This document shows positions 51,134 to 60,097 of a stretch of DNA of 64,000 nt, in pieces (position 1 is the first letter of the stretch; every line of letters begins with the position of its first letter). Under the pieces are notes generated by a model. It was given only the letters and a program-made list of their open reading frames with translations. It ran no database searches and had not been told where the DNA came from. The stretch lies in contig JAEUSB010000017.1 of NCBI GenBank assembly GCA_016788865.1, positions 1 through 64,000 of the forward strand, in the 5' to 3' direction. The DNA comes from Leptospirales bacterium (lineage in GTDB: Bacteria > Spirochaetota > Leptospiria > Leptospirales > Leptonemataceae). The translations under genes and the position numbers were made by a program.

Positions 51134-52144
51134 TTGCGAATCACAATCAGCCTGTTCCTTCTGTTCATTTCGGTAGGTCTTCTCGCGGAAGAATCGGACT
51201 CGGGCAAACACCCTGAGACCCCGCGATCACGCGAAGCAGAAGACTACAAAGATATTCCTGACGCCGAATTGCGAACCAGGATAGATCACCTCCAGGGTGT
51301 TTTCGATGAAACGTCTGCTCATTCCCGCATTTGGTACCACGGCTGGATCGGAGTCTATGGAATCTCCGCCCTGGCCAGCGCTGCCCAGGCTGGAACTACG
51401 GAAATGCCCGCGTCGCGCAGGAAGGAAATACTGACTGCCTATATGGTCGGGGTAGATCCCAGGTTTGTTGCCTTCATCGCCGCATCTGCTGCAAACACTC
51501 AGCGAATCTCGGATTCAGCACAGGTTGCATCGTACGCAATGGGTGGACGTGACGGAATAATACTCACTTCAACAATGCGAGAGTCTTTTTCGCGTGCAGA
51601 GAAGATTCGTCATGCCAAACAAAGCGCAATCGTTAATGCGTGGACCTCCGCCCTCGCGTTTGGCGCCACACTTGCGACCCCCTATCCTGCTGCGTACGCA
51701 TCACGCGACTTTCGCGAAATGGCTGGTTCCAGTTCCATGGATCTCAGAATGAAGATTGCTCGGGGCGAATCATGGTTAGAGCAAAGTGCCGAGAGTGAAG
51801 CGTTTGGTCGATCAGCACTGTCGCACTTTTTGAACTTTGCAGTAGCCGCTGCTTCCGGGCTCGCGCTGACTTCTGGCTATGGGAGGTCATCGCACGACGG
51901 ATGGGCTATGTTTGGCTCCAATCTTCTCGTTGGTGAGATCGCAATTTTTACCCAACCCACACACTCGACTAGCTCCTGGAAGACTTATCGCGCAAAATTT
52001 TTCCCCGGTGACCAGGCTGCCCTTGCGGCCGACGTCAATGAGCCGTTGCAAATCCGGGGGTGGTCCTCACACCTCGCGGATTCGCAATTTCACTGGCATT
52101 TTGATGTCAGGGAACAAATACCGGGTTTTGTTCGTCTAAAATGA
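51134..52144 (+). CDS. Exported protein of unknown function
   Basis: 336 residues with TTG start at 51134, preceded by AGGGGAG at ideal spacing, 12 bases after the chemoreceptor stop. Signal peptide ITISLFLLFISVGLLAEE. Mature protein is alanine/serine rich with several moderately hydrophobic segments (GWIGVYGISALASAAQAG, FVAFIAASAAN, LNFAVAAASGLALTSG), as in multi-helix periplasmic or membrane-associated proteins. No family recognised. Coupled position suggests an operon with the receptor gene. Confidence 0.7.
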   Translation: MRITISLFLLFISVGLLAEESDSGKHPETPRSREAEDYKDIPDAELRTRIDHLQGVFDETSAHSRIWYHGWIGVYGISALASAAQAGTTEMPASRRKEILTAYMVGVDPRFVAFIAASAANTQRISDSAQVASYAMGGRDGIILTSTMRESFSRAEKIRHAKQSAIVNAWTSALAFGATLATPYPAAYASRDFREMAGSSSMDLRMKIARGESWLEQSAESEAFGRSALSHFLNFAVAAASGLALTSGYGRSSHDGWAMFGSNLLVGEIAIFTQPTHSTSSWKTYRAKFFPGDQAALAADVNEPLQIRGWSSHLADSQFHWHFDVREQIPGFVRLK

Positions 52145-52145
52145 A

Positions 52146-52928
52146 ATGACAAAAGGGAGAATCCTGAAACTTATTCCTATGGCTTCAATTTCCATTCGCA
52201 AATTCATCTTCTTATCTATGCTGGTACTGAGCGCGGGGCCAGCTTTCGCATTTGGGACGTACTCGGAAGGTCAAACAGTCATGACCATAAAACGTTTCGA
52301 AAGCAGCGGAGTAATCATCGAATCCTGGGAAGGATCGGCGGAAATAGTAACATTTAGCAAAGACGAAAAGTGTGCGGAAACAGAGAATCAATGCTATACA
52401 CCCGTGCGTACGCTCATTCTCTTCAGCGTGCGCCCGGAAGCGGATGGGGGAAAACTGGCCGCGGAACTGCAGAAGAACATCAACAAAGAGATTCTCGTTT
52501 CCTACACAATACATCGCATCGAGTCTCTGGCATTGAGCACAGATTTTGAAGTGACCGGAATCATTGAGGTTCAGGACAGACTGGGCCCGGATCTACCGGC
52601 CAAGAAAGTGACTCGAAAGACCGGAGGAAAAAGAAATTTCTCGGTTCTTGGAAAAATCCTGAGACTGGAATATGCGGGAACCATAGTCGGAACGTATGAA
52701 GGCCTCTATCTGGATACACAGAGTGGAAAGGTGCATCCGTTCTCCATTACTGCTCAAGATATGGCGGCACATGCAATGAAGGTAATGTCGCTCCGCCGCG
52801 AATACAACATCGGTGTAAGCCAGGCATATGCAACGGGATTTCGAAAATCAGATTGTGATATATTTGAGATCAACATGAACGAACCTGCCGGCACCCTTGA
52901 TTCTGCCAAAGAAAGCGAATCGAAGTAG
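52146..52928 (+). CDS. Exported protein of unknown function with three cysteines
   Basis: 260 residues from ATG 52146, 1 base after the previous stop; an internal ATG at 52179 would give a cleaner signal peptide (FIFLSMLVLSAGPAFAFG). The mature part is beta-rich with Cys residues near 75, 82 and 238, an EGQTVMTIKRF start and a helical tail. No family recognised. Probably the last gene of the receptor - unknown - unknown unit; a hairpin follows at 52951. Confidence 0.7.
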   Translation: MTKGRILKLIPMASISIRKFIFLSMLVLSAGPAFAFGTYSEGQTVMTIKRFESSGVIIESWEGSAEIVTFSKDEKCAETENQCYTPVRTLILFSVRPEADGGKLAAELQKNINKEILVSYTIHRIESLALSTDFEVTGIIEVQDRLGPDLPAKKVTRKTGGKRNFSVLGKILRLEYAGTIVGTYEGLYLDTQSGKVHPFSITAQDMAAHAMKVMSLRREYNIGVSQAYATGFRKSDCDIFEINMNEPAGTLDSAKESESK

Positions 52929-52950
52929 TTGATTGATGCTGAGTTCTGGA

Positions 52951-52974
52951 AAGGCCCGATTACTCGGGCTTCTT
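52951..52974. terminator. Bidirectional hairpin shared by convergent genes
   Basis: GCCCGA-TTAC-TCGGGC with flanking A/T pairs; TTCTTC follows on the plus strand and CTTTCC on the minus. The minus-strand stop codon of the thioesterase gene lies in the loop (TAA across 52960-52962), so the stem is made by its last codons. A plausible shared terminator, somewhat weak because the T-runs are interrupted. Confidence 0.55.
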
Positions 52975-53415
52975 CAGAATGAGCATGTTCGTTGTAGCCG
53001 TCGCAATAACCTTGCCCGCCTTGTTTACAGCCTCGGCGGTCATGTAGATAATCGAAAAACCGCGGAGCATTACTTTTGCTGTTACCGTTAAGCGGTCACC
53101 CGGTTGAATTGGCCGAATATACTGTGTGTCAAGATCGATCGTCGTCGTTGGATTTCTTGCGGCAACGAAACTGAGCGGGCCGAATGTATTGTCGAATGCA
53201 GCGGTGATAAAACCACCTTGCATGTTGCCAAGTGGATTGCAGTATCTTGGAAGAACAGGAAAAGAAACTGTGATTTCCTTTCGGGTTACGTAAGCCTCGA
53301 ACTTTCCCTCCATATCAATGAAGGAAGGCGGTGGCAGATTGCTGGCCACCTCAGCTGGAACTTTTAGGGCACGAAGTTCCTGATCAAAAAGACTGATGCC
53401 ATTGTCGTTGCTCAT
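52960..53415 (-). CDS. Hotdog-fold thioesterase (PaaI-like)
   Basis: 151 residues, ATG 53415. Motif YCNPLGNMQGGFITAAFDNTFG (the PaaI/YbgC-like HGG region, here MQGG rather than HGG) and DLDTQYIRPIQPGD, RLTVTAKV and YMTAEAVNKAGKVIATATTN follow in the standard order. Hydrolyses an acyl-CoA or acyl thioester. The usual catalytic Asp may be at N75-D76. Probably monocistronic. Confidence 0.87.
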   Translation of the reverse strand: MSNDNGISLFDQELRALKVPAEVASNLPPPSFIDMEGKFEAYVTRKEITVSFPVLPRYCNPLGNMQGGFITAAFDNTFGPLSFVAARNPTTTIDLDTQYIRPIQPGDRLTVTAKVMLRGFSIIYMTAEAVNKAGKVIATATTNMLILKKPE

Positions 53416-53459
53416 TGACCAATGAAACGCCTACGTACATTCAGCGCTTGCATTTTTTC

Positions 53460-54182
53460 TCAGGGCAATGTCTTAACCACACGTATGAGATCTTCTGAAC
53501 TTTCGCGTGGCGTGTGGAATCGATTCAGTTGGCTATCAGGTTTTGGAAAACCCAGACTGATTCCGCAGGCGACCCTGTGTTCTGGAGAAAGCTTCAACGC
53601 GTCTCTGACCACATCCGGGAATGCAGACAGCGCAGCCTGTGGACAAGATCCCAGACCATTCTCCCGCGCAAGCAGCATCACCGTGTTTAGATAGCATCCT
53701 ATATCAAGGCCAACATAGAAATTCAAATCGAATCGAGTTGTGATGAACGCTGCCACGGGCGCGTCAAAGAAAGAGAAATTGCGAAGCATAAAAGAATCGC
53801 GCGCTTCTTTATCCTTACGATCAATTCCTGCGACTCCGTAAATCTTCATCCCAAGGTCAAACATGCGACGTTTTGCATCTGCCGGGCCGGCAGCGGGCCA
53901 GGCTGTGTCTGGCTTTGGCTCGCCGGACTGTGCTGCCTCTACTAGCCGCTTCGAGATTTCATTTCGAGCCGCGCCAGTTACAACGTGAACTTCCCATGGT
54001 TGACTGTTCTTCCAGCTCGCAGCCCGAAGCGCATCCCCGAAGACCTTGTGAATGACTGCTTCAGGAACTTCCCTGGCCTCAAATTCCCGAATGCTGTGCC
54101 GTGTGTGGATTGCTTCGCTAACCGTTGAGGCCTGGCCATCGACCGCAATGAAGTCCGATGCCGTGGTTTCGAATGTATTCAT
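53460..54182 (-). CDS. Nitroreductase-family FMN oxidoreductase
   Basis: 240 residues, ATG 54182 with GGAGGGACC directly upstream. FMN-binding HTRHSIREFEAREVP and NSQPWEVHVVTG near the N-terminus, IGCYLNTVMLLARENGLGSC and a late GISLGFPKPD. Reduces nitro compounds, quinones or other electrophiles with NAD(P)H. Divergent from a TetR-family gene with a perfect operator-like palindrome between them, which suggests induction by an electrophile or drug. Confidence 0.92.
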   Translation of the reverse strand: MNTFETTASDFIAVDGQASTVSEAIHTRHSIREFEAREVPEAVIHKVFGDALRAASWKNSQPWEVHVVTGAARNEISKRLVEAAQSGEPKPDTAWPAAGPADAKRRMFDLGMKIYGVAGIDRKDKEARDSFMLRNFSFFDAPVAAFITTRFDLNFYVGLDIGCYLNTVMLLARENGLGSCPQAALSAFPDVVRDALKLSPEHRVACGISLGFPKPDSQLNRFHTPRESSEDLIRVVKTLP

Positions 54183-54246
54183 GGTCCCTCCAAAAAATCG
54201 CTTGCAAGGCCATCTGGAAGAACGAACCTGATTTTCAGATCCAGAT

Positions 54247-54268
54247 GCAGACAGAACGATCTGTCTGC
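54247..54268. promoter_or_regulatory. TetR-type operator palindrome
   Basis: GCAGACAGA-ACGA-TCTGTCTGC: perfect 9-bp arms around a 4-base centre, 23 bases before the TetR ATG and about 65 before the nitroreductase ATG. Length and symmetry match operators of TetR/AcrR dimers, and the position allows repression of both divergent genes. Confidence 0.7.
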
Positions 54269-54290
54269 CAGGAGAAACGCGAGGTATAAA

Positions 54291-54872
54291 ATGTCAAGCG
54301 AAGGAGCAAATCCCAGGGACCGAATTCTTGCAACGGCAGCTAGATTGTTCAATACGCATGGCTACCCGAACACGGGCGTGAATCTAATCGTTGCGGAGGC
54401 TTCAGCCGCTCGAGCCAGCTTCTATGACTATTTTCCCTCAAAGGAAGCGCTGGGCGTGGCATACCTCAGGTCCTATGGTGAAGAGAATCTGACTCTCTTG
54501 AAGACACTCATGCAGCGCCATCCAGAACCCCAGGAATTCCTTCGGGCCTGGACCATGATTCTGAAACGGCAGGCAAGGCAGGGGATGACGGGTTGCCCAA
54601 TGGCGAACCTTGTAGCGCAGGTAGGAGACACAGCGCCGACACTGACTTCTGATGCTCAGAGCATGGCCACGCGGACCATTGTCACGTTGACGGAATACCT
54701 GGACCGTGCCCAGGAAAACGGGCAGTGGAAGACAAAGAGACCTACTTCATCCATAGCCAGACAATTGTTTGCAGCCTATGAGGGTGTGATGCAATTGTGG
54801 CGACTGACAGGGAAGGCCGCTGCTCTTGATGATTTACTGGAAATGGGCACTTCTATTTTGGATCGGAATTAA
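54291..54872 (+). CDS. TetR/AcrR-family transcriptional repressor
   Basis: 193 residues, ATG 54291 with GAGG upstream. N-terminal helix-turn-helix (ILATAARLFNTHGYPNTGV, AEASAARASFYDYFPSKEAL). The ligand domain contains MTGCPMANLVAQVGD, the pattern of the YxaF/LmrA-like branch. Probably represses its own gene and the divergent nitroreductase through the palindrome at 54247, and is released by an aromatic or electrophilic ligand. Confidence 0.93.
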   Translation: MSSEGANPRDRILATAARLFNTHGYPNTGVNLIVAEASAARASFYDYFPSKEALGVAYLRSYGEENLTLLKTLMQRHPEPQEFLRAWTMILKRQARQGMTGCPMANLVAQVGDTAPTLTSDAQSMATRTIVTLTEYLDRAQENGQWKTKRPTSSIARQLFAAYEGVMQLWRLTGKAAALDDLLEMGTSILDRN

Positions 54873-54926
54873 AGAACGCCTCGCCTCGGAGGCGATACAC
54901 CACTAATGGGGCCGAGTAAAAACTAA

Positions 54927-56573
54927 ATGCATAGCCTGATATTCGACATTGGCCTATCTGTGATCGTCGCAACGGTCATTGGCGTGATTACACATCGGCT
55001 CAAGCAGCCAAGTATCCTGGGATATCTGGTGGCTGGAGTGATTGTTGGCCCGCAGATAGGTCCACAACTGGTTCACGATCCAGCAAACATCGAAACCATT
55101 TCAGAGATTGGATTGGTTTTGCTTTTGTTTATCATTGGTCTGGAAATAAACCCTCAGCATTTGATTTCAGGGGGAAGAGCAATCCTGTTCGGCGGGCTGG
55201 GGCAGTTTCCACTCTCTGTTGCATTGGGCCTTGGCATCTTTGTTGCCATGGGCTTCTCTCAAAAGTCGAGCCTTGGACCTTTGTATCTGGCAATTGCATG
55301 TGGGCTCTCCAGTACGGCCATCGTGGTCAAAGCCCTCTCTGATAATTTTTCAATCGATTCAATTCAAGGTCGCTTAACGGTGGGGATTCTGATTTTCCAG
55401 GATTTGTGGGCCATCCTGGTTCTGGCATTGCAACCGGGGTTTGAGAATCCGGAAATCCTGCCCGTGTTTTGGGCGGTATTCAAGAGTGTCGCCTTGCTCG
55501 CCTTTGGTTATTTCTTTAGCAAATATATACTGAAACGTGTTTTCAGATGGTTGACACGAGCTCCTGAAATGGTCGTGGCTGTGTCAATCGGCTGGTGTGC
55601 GCTCGTCGCGGGGCTGGCGCACAAGATTGGTTTATCATTTGAGATGGGTGCGCTGGTTGCAGGTGTCTCGCTGTCTTCCTTCCCATATAGCGAGCATGTT
55701 ACAGAGAAAGTACTACCGCTCCGCGATTTCTTTTTGACTCTATTTTTCATTTCGCTCGGCATGAAGATTCCATTCCCTGACGCCGCGCTCCTGTTGCCGG
55801 TGCTGGCGATTGTAGGATTCGTCCTGGTGTCTCGCTTTCTGGTAATCTTTCCGTTGCTCCGGCTTGGCGGATCTGCCAAGCGTTCTGCATTCCTCAGCTC
55901 GCTCAATCTTGCACAGATCAGTGAATTCTCACTTGTGATAGTGTCCCTTGGGGTCTCGCGCGGTCACATAGGTGGTGACATTCTCGCCGTCGTTCTTTAC
56001 GCCCTGGCCATCACTTCAATTGGTTCGTCCTATCTGTTGAAGTACAACACCGATATTTATCGTTTCGCGTATGAAAAGGCGGGCAAGTTTCTCCGCCTGC
56101 ATGAATCCGTGCCAGCAGAAGAGAAGGGCCATCGAGCGGAAATTATTGTTCTGGGATTTCACCGGGGCGCACGGGCGTTTGTTGATCATTTGCACTCCCT
56201 GAACCCTGACCTGATGCAGAAGGTTTTGATCGTGGACTATAGCGCAGAAGTCCTTCAATCAATCAAAGCAACTATGCCAGTTCATATTCTCTTTGGGGAT
56301 ATTTCCTCGGCTGACACGCTCGAGCGGGCGCATGCGCGAGAAGCGCGATTCATTGTATCAACCATTCCAGATATGCTCCTGCGAGGAACGACCAACCTGA
56401 AGATAGTCAAGACGATTCGGAGTCTCTCGCCAGACGGGACGATCATTGCCACAGCTGAATCTAAGTCACATGTTGATGCGTTGAAGGCGGCAGGCGCCAA
56501 CCAGGTTCTCTTGCCGTACGGCCTGGCCGGTGAGACCCTGGCCGAAATCGTTGCCGGTTCCCCATGGAATTGA
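54927..56573 (+). CDS. KefB/RosB-like cation:proton antiporter with TrkA-N domain
   Basis: 548 residues, ATG 54927. Twelve or so helices of the CPA2 type with LKQPSILGYLVAGVIVGP at the start, LLFIIGLEINPQ and SSTAIVVKALSD (the intramembrane ion-site segment), then a cytoplasmic RCK/TrkA-N domain (about 405-520; IIVLGFHRGARAFV instead of the usual GxGxxG, so nucleotide binding may be weakened). Exports K+ or Na+ in exchange for protons, possibly under glutathione/electrophile control, which would fit the nearby nitroreductase. Confidence 0.9.
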   Translation: MHSLIFDIGLSVIVATVIGVITHRLKQPSILGYLVAGVIVGPQIGPQLVHDPANIETISEIGLVLLLFIIGLEINPQHLISGGRAILFGGLGQFPLSVALGLGIFVAMGFSQKSSLGPLYLAIACGLSSTAIVVKALSDNFSIDSIQGRLTVGILIFQDLWAILVLALQPGFENPEILPVFWAVFKSVALLAFGYFFSKYILKRVFRWLTRAPEMVVAVSIGWCALVAGLAHKIGLSFEMGALVAGVSLSSFPYSEHVTEKVLPLRDFFLTLFFISLGMKIPFPDAALLLPVLAIVGFVLVSRFLVIFPLLRLGGSAKRSAFLSSLNLAQISEFSLVIVSLGVSRGHIGGDILAVVLYALAITSIGSSYLLKYNTDIYRFAYEKAGKFLRLHESVPAEEKGHRAEIIVLGFHRGARAFVDHLHSLNPDLMQKVLIVDYSAEVLQSIKATMPVHILFGDISSADTLERAHAREARFIVSTIPDMLLRGTTNLKIVKTIRSLSPDGTIIATAESKSHVDALKAAGANQVLLPYGLAGETLAEIVAGSPWN

Positions 56574-56607
56574 CCGCAGTGGCCAACATTCCAAATATGG
56601 CTTCAGT

Positions 56608-57780
56608 ATGAAAATCCTTCTGCGTACTCTGTTTCTTCCAATGTTACTGGTTGTGGCCTGTTCGGACAAACCTTCTGCAGAACCCAAGCCCAGCGTACTG
56701 ACTGAGCGCCCACAGGAAGGCCTTCCTGAATTAACTCTCTTCCTGGCCGGAAAACATCCAGTTGACGAGTCTCGTTACGGGAAACTGGCAAAGACTCCAG
56801 GCTACGCGCAATACAAGAAACAAATCGAGGGGATCTGGAGTACGTACTCTAAAGATTTTACCGCTCCGCTGACGGATTGGCGCAATCAGAACGTTCGCGA
56901 AGTGAATTGGGATGTGGTCTTTTATCCTTTTGCCGGCCCTGATTTCCCAAACGCCAACACGATCTATCCAAGAGGCAAGACATATATCATGGTGGGCCTT
57001 GAACCGGCCGGCACCATCCCCGATTTTGAGAAGATGTCGGACAAGAAAGTCATGGCAGAGCTCAATCGTATGCTGGCCAGCGTTGACTACGTTTCCAGAC
57101 GCACTTACTTCATCACAAGCTTCATGAACCAGGGTTACATCATCACAGAAGGTGTCGCACCCGTTCTACTCATGTATCTTGGGATGCTTGATTACATTCC
57201 ATATTCCGTGAAATCAATTGATCTGAACGAAAAGGGAGAGATCAAGTATCTAACCCCGGAAGATCTCAAACAATACAAAGCTGCCAAGAAATGGCCAAGC
57301 GTTGAAGTTAAATACCAGGCGGCGGTCGGGGAGCCGTTGAAGACAATCTATTACTTCAAACAGGACGTCGGGGATGAGGCGCTCGAGAAGGACCCACGAC
57401 TTCTTACCTACCTGAACTCGTTGCCTGATTATGCTTCCGTCTTCAAAGCTGCTTCCTATTTGATTCACTACGAGACTTTCAGCAAGATTGCCGGCCTTGT
57501 TCTCAACAAATCCCAGATCATTGTAATGGACGATACCGGACCCCGAGTCAAGACGCTTGCGCCGCGCTTTGACCTGCAAGTGTTTGGCCGCTACGGGCGC
57601 CCCATTTATCCGTTCCAGAGCCAGTACCAGAACGATCTCGTAAAACTATACAAAGAGCAGAAACCGGAGCCAATCAAGTTCAGATATGGCTACGGAGGCG
57701 CTGACGGCAGTCGCGGGATCATACTGGCCACGCGAAAATCCGCGCCTGCCAATCTGAAACCGGAAGCGAAAGCAGAGTAA
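56608..57780 (+). CDS. Lipoprotein of unknown function
   Basis: 390 residues from ATG 56608. Lipobox MLLVVAC (Cys18). The mature protein is acidic/basic mixed with a helix-rich central part; FYPFAGPDFPNANTIYPRG, MVGLEPAGTIPDF and ITSFMNQGYIITEGVAPVLLMYLG are distinct segments. Likely exported and anchored to a membrane. No family recognised by me. Monocistronic, with 34 bp to the antiporter gene and 58 bp to the cyclase gene. Confidence 0.75.
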   Translation: MKILLRTLFLPMLLVVACSDKPSAEPKPSVLTERPQEGLPELTLFLAGKHPVDESRYGKLAKTPGYAQYKKQIEGIWSTYSKDFTAPLTDWRNQNVREVNWDVVFYPFAGPDFPNANTIYPRGKTYIMVGLEPAGTIPDFEKMSDKKVMAELNRMLASVDYVSRRTYFITSFMNQGYIITEGVAPVLLMYLGMLDYIPYSVKSIDLNEKGEIKYLTPEDLKQYKAAKKWPSVEVKYQAAVGEPLKTIYYFKQDVGDEALEKDPRLLTYLNSLPDYASVFKAASYLIHYETFSKIAGLVLNKSQIIVMDDTGPRVKTLAPRFDLQVFGRYGRPIYPFQSQYQNDLVKLYKEQKPEPIKFRYGYGGADGSRGIILATRKSAPANLKPEAKAE

Positions 57781-57838
57781 TTCGCCCATTCGTCGTTTTT
57801 AGTTGTCATGAATTCGGGCCAGGAAATCAATTCGATTG

Positions 57839-60097
57839 ATGCTTGGCCAGGTAAACTTTCGCAACGCACATAGCCTGCATCATGGTGTCCTGCCGGACTT
57901 CCCGCCAGAAGAAATCGCAACCTTTCTGGCAAAGGCCGGCGTAAAGGATGCCTACGTAGCCGCCCCCTCGAATAGCCCGGAATCTAACAAGGCTCTCAAG
58001 GAGGCTCTGCAACGGCGCTTCATCAAACTGCGGGTCTTTGACGTCAACAAGGCCGTTAGCAGTCATCGCCAGCACCTCAAAGCAATCAATACCATTCATG
58101 CAAGTTTACGCAGCTACGAAACCGCGGTGCTCTATCACCCGGGCCTGCGCGAAGATCTTCAATTCTTTCTTTCAACGCTATTGCTGAATCCCGAAGACAC
58201 CAGGATTACAGCGGCGCATGCTGTACAGATCATTTGTGGTCACGACTATTCGCTCCACGTTCTCAAACGAACAGACGCATTCGCATCAAGCATTAGACGT
58301 CCCGAGGTGCCCGCGACGGGCCAGGAAGGGGCTCCTGGTTTGCGGACTACCATTTCGCACGTTAAGCCCACATTTACTATTCGCACCAAGCTATTTCTAC
58401 TTACCGGTGCCGTAATCATATCCTCGCTCACTGCAATTACATTGCTCGCAACGTATTTCTTCAAGAAGACAACCGAGACAATGATCCAGGAATACAACTT
58501 GAGTCTGGCACGATTAATTGGAATCAAAGTTGAATCGGATCTGAAGAACATGGTTTACCGCGCTGATGCTTTTGCTGCGGATGGATTCAAGGACTCGACT
58601 GGCTTTTTCGAGGCAAATCATGGAATCGTTTTTGTTCGAACCCGGACCAGCGCCCGCCCAGAAGCCGTAAATGCCGAATTTCTGGCAGACCACAAAACCA
58701 ATCCAGAAGAATTGAGCACCGATGTCGAAGTGAGTTCTGGTCGTGTGCACATTCAGAAAGGTCAGGCCGGAAACGTACCGCTCCTGCTGGTTGCGTTTGA
58801 ATCCGCTCGCACCCCAGGAAAATCGCTAATCCTGGGAGTCCATTCCAGTGAATTGCTCGAAGCATTTCGAACCACACGACAGACCAATCTATTCCAGCTC
58901 TTTTTGCTCGATGACCAGGGGAACTTTCTACTGTCAACGGGTGAACCGCCTGGCAAGCAGGGGCGCGATCTACCGATTGTGAAGCAGATGCTTGAAAGCG
59001 TGATAGATAACGGATCACAGCGATTTGCTTTTCAAGGGACAGAATACCTGGGTGCATTCCAGAGTCTGAAGTATGCAGGGCTAGGCATTGTTTCAACGGT
59101 TGAATCGGATCGTGTTTTTGAAGCTGTATATAAGATTCAGAGTCAGAACATAAAGATCACGCTGATTATCCTTTGCCTTGCGTTTCTCGGCGTATTCTAT
59201 TTCGCGCGCGGGCTGACTGTGCCCATTGTGCGCCTTGTGGCTGCAATGCGCAAAGTTGAGCGAGGTGATTATCGTACTAACATTCGGCCGGCCAGCAGCG
59301 ATGAGGTCGGCATTCTCACATCATCTTTTCTTTCGATGTCACGTGGCCTGGAAGAACGCGAGAAGATCAAGGAAGCATTCGGAAAGTTCGTCCACGAAGA
59401 AGTTGCTGAGATTGCGCTCCGCGGCGAGATAAAACTGGGAGGAGAAACAAGAAAGGTCGCGATTTTATTCTCTGATTTGCGTAACTTTACCGGAATCTCG
59501 GAAAACCTGCCACCCGAACGGGTCGTGGAACTGATGAATCACTATTTTTCAGAAATGGTAGAATGTGTTTATCATGCGCATGGCGTTGTAGATAAATTCA
59601 TTGGCGACGCAATCATGGCCCATTGGGGTGCCTTCAGACAGAGCGCGAATGACACCATGAGTGCCATTGATGCGGCTTTGATGATGCGTGAGCGGTTACT
59701 CAAACTCAACGCAGACTTGAGCGAACACGGTTACTCGGCCCTGCGATTCGGTGTTGGGATTAATTCGGGTGAGGTGATCGCCGGGCAGATTGGTTCGAGG
59801 AAGCGCCTTGAGTACACCGTGATTGGCGATGCAGTCAATCTGGCGTCGCGAATTGAATACCTGAACAAAGGATTTGGGACGGACATTCTGATTTCAGAGG
59901 CCGCCATGCAAGAAGCAGGGGCCCCCTTCAGGCTGGTGAAGATGCCAGCCACTCAAATTCGCGGAAAAGCAGAACCACAGATTGTGTACGCGGTTCTCGG
60001 TCGCCTGGACGATTCGGTTGCACCAAAGACTCTGGATGAATTGAGAACACTTGTGGGAATTCCAAAGCCGTCTTCTGATCCGGTGGATGATGCTTAA
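57839..60097 (+). CDS. Class III adenylyl cyclase with cytoplasmic N-terminal domain of unknown function
   Basis: Makes cAMP from ATP. 752 residues from ATG 57839. Residues 1-165: soluble unknown domain; 184-208 TM1; 209-435 extracytoplasmic Cache-like sensor; 438-460 TM2; HAMP about 460-510; cyclase about 535-715. Metal ligands Asp546 (FSDLRNF) and Asp590 (VDKFIGDAIMA); purine-selecting Lys586 and Asp664; transition-state Asn667 and Arg671 (VNLASR). A typical cyclase of this layout begins directly with TM1, so the extra N-terminal domain stands out. It overlaps the FecR gene by 8 bases. Confidence 0.9.
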   Translation: MLGQVNFRNAHSLHHGVLPDFPPEEIATFLAKAGVKDAYVAAPSNSPESNKALKEALQRRFIKLRVFDVNKAVSSHRQHLKAINTIHASLRSYETAVLYHPGLREDLQFFLSTLLLNPEDTRITAAHAVQIICGHDYSLHVLKRTDAFASSIRRPEVPATGQEGAPGLRTTISHVKPTFTIRTKLFLLTGAVIISSLTAITLLATYFFKKTTETMIQEYNLSLARLIGIKVESDLKNMVYRADAFAADGFKDSTGFFEANHGIVFVRTRTSARPEAVNAEFLADHKTNPEELSTDVEVSSGRVHIQKGQAGNVPLLLVAFESARTPGKSLILGVHSSELLEAFRTTRQTNLFQLFLLDDQGNFLLSTGEPPGKQGRDLPIVKQMLESVIDNGSQRFAFQGTEYLGAFQSLKYAGLGIVSTVESDRVFEAVYKIQSQNIKITLIILCLAFLGVFYFARGLTVPIVRLVAAMRKVERGDYRTNIRPASSDEVGILTSSFLSMSRGLEEREKIKEAFGKFVHEEVAEIALRGEIKLGGETRKVAILFSDLRNFTGISENLPPERVVELMNHYFSEMVECVYHAHGVVDKFIGDAIMAHWGAFRQSANDTMSAIDAALMMRERLLKLNADLSEHGYSALRFGVGINSGEVIAGQIGSRKRLEYTVIGDAVNLASRIEYLNKGFGTDILISEAAMQEAGAPFRLVKMPATQIRGKAEPQIVYAVLGRLDDSVAPKTLDELRTLVGIPKPSSDPVDDA

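Noticed and set aside
54873-54900. CGCCTC/GAGGCG hairpin after the TetR gene as terminator
   Set aside because: Short stem, no T-run.
58587-59096. Minus-strand frame of 169 codons in the cyclase gene
   Set aside because: Shadow of the cyclase; the plus frame has full domain support.
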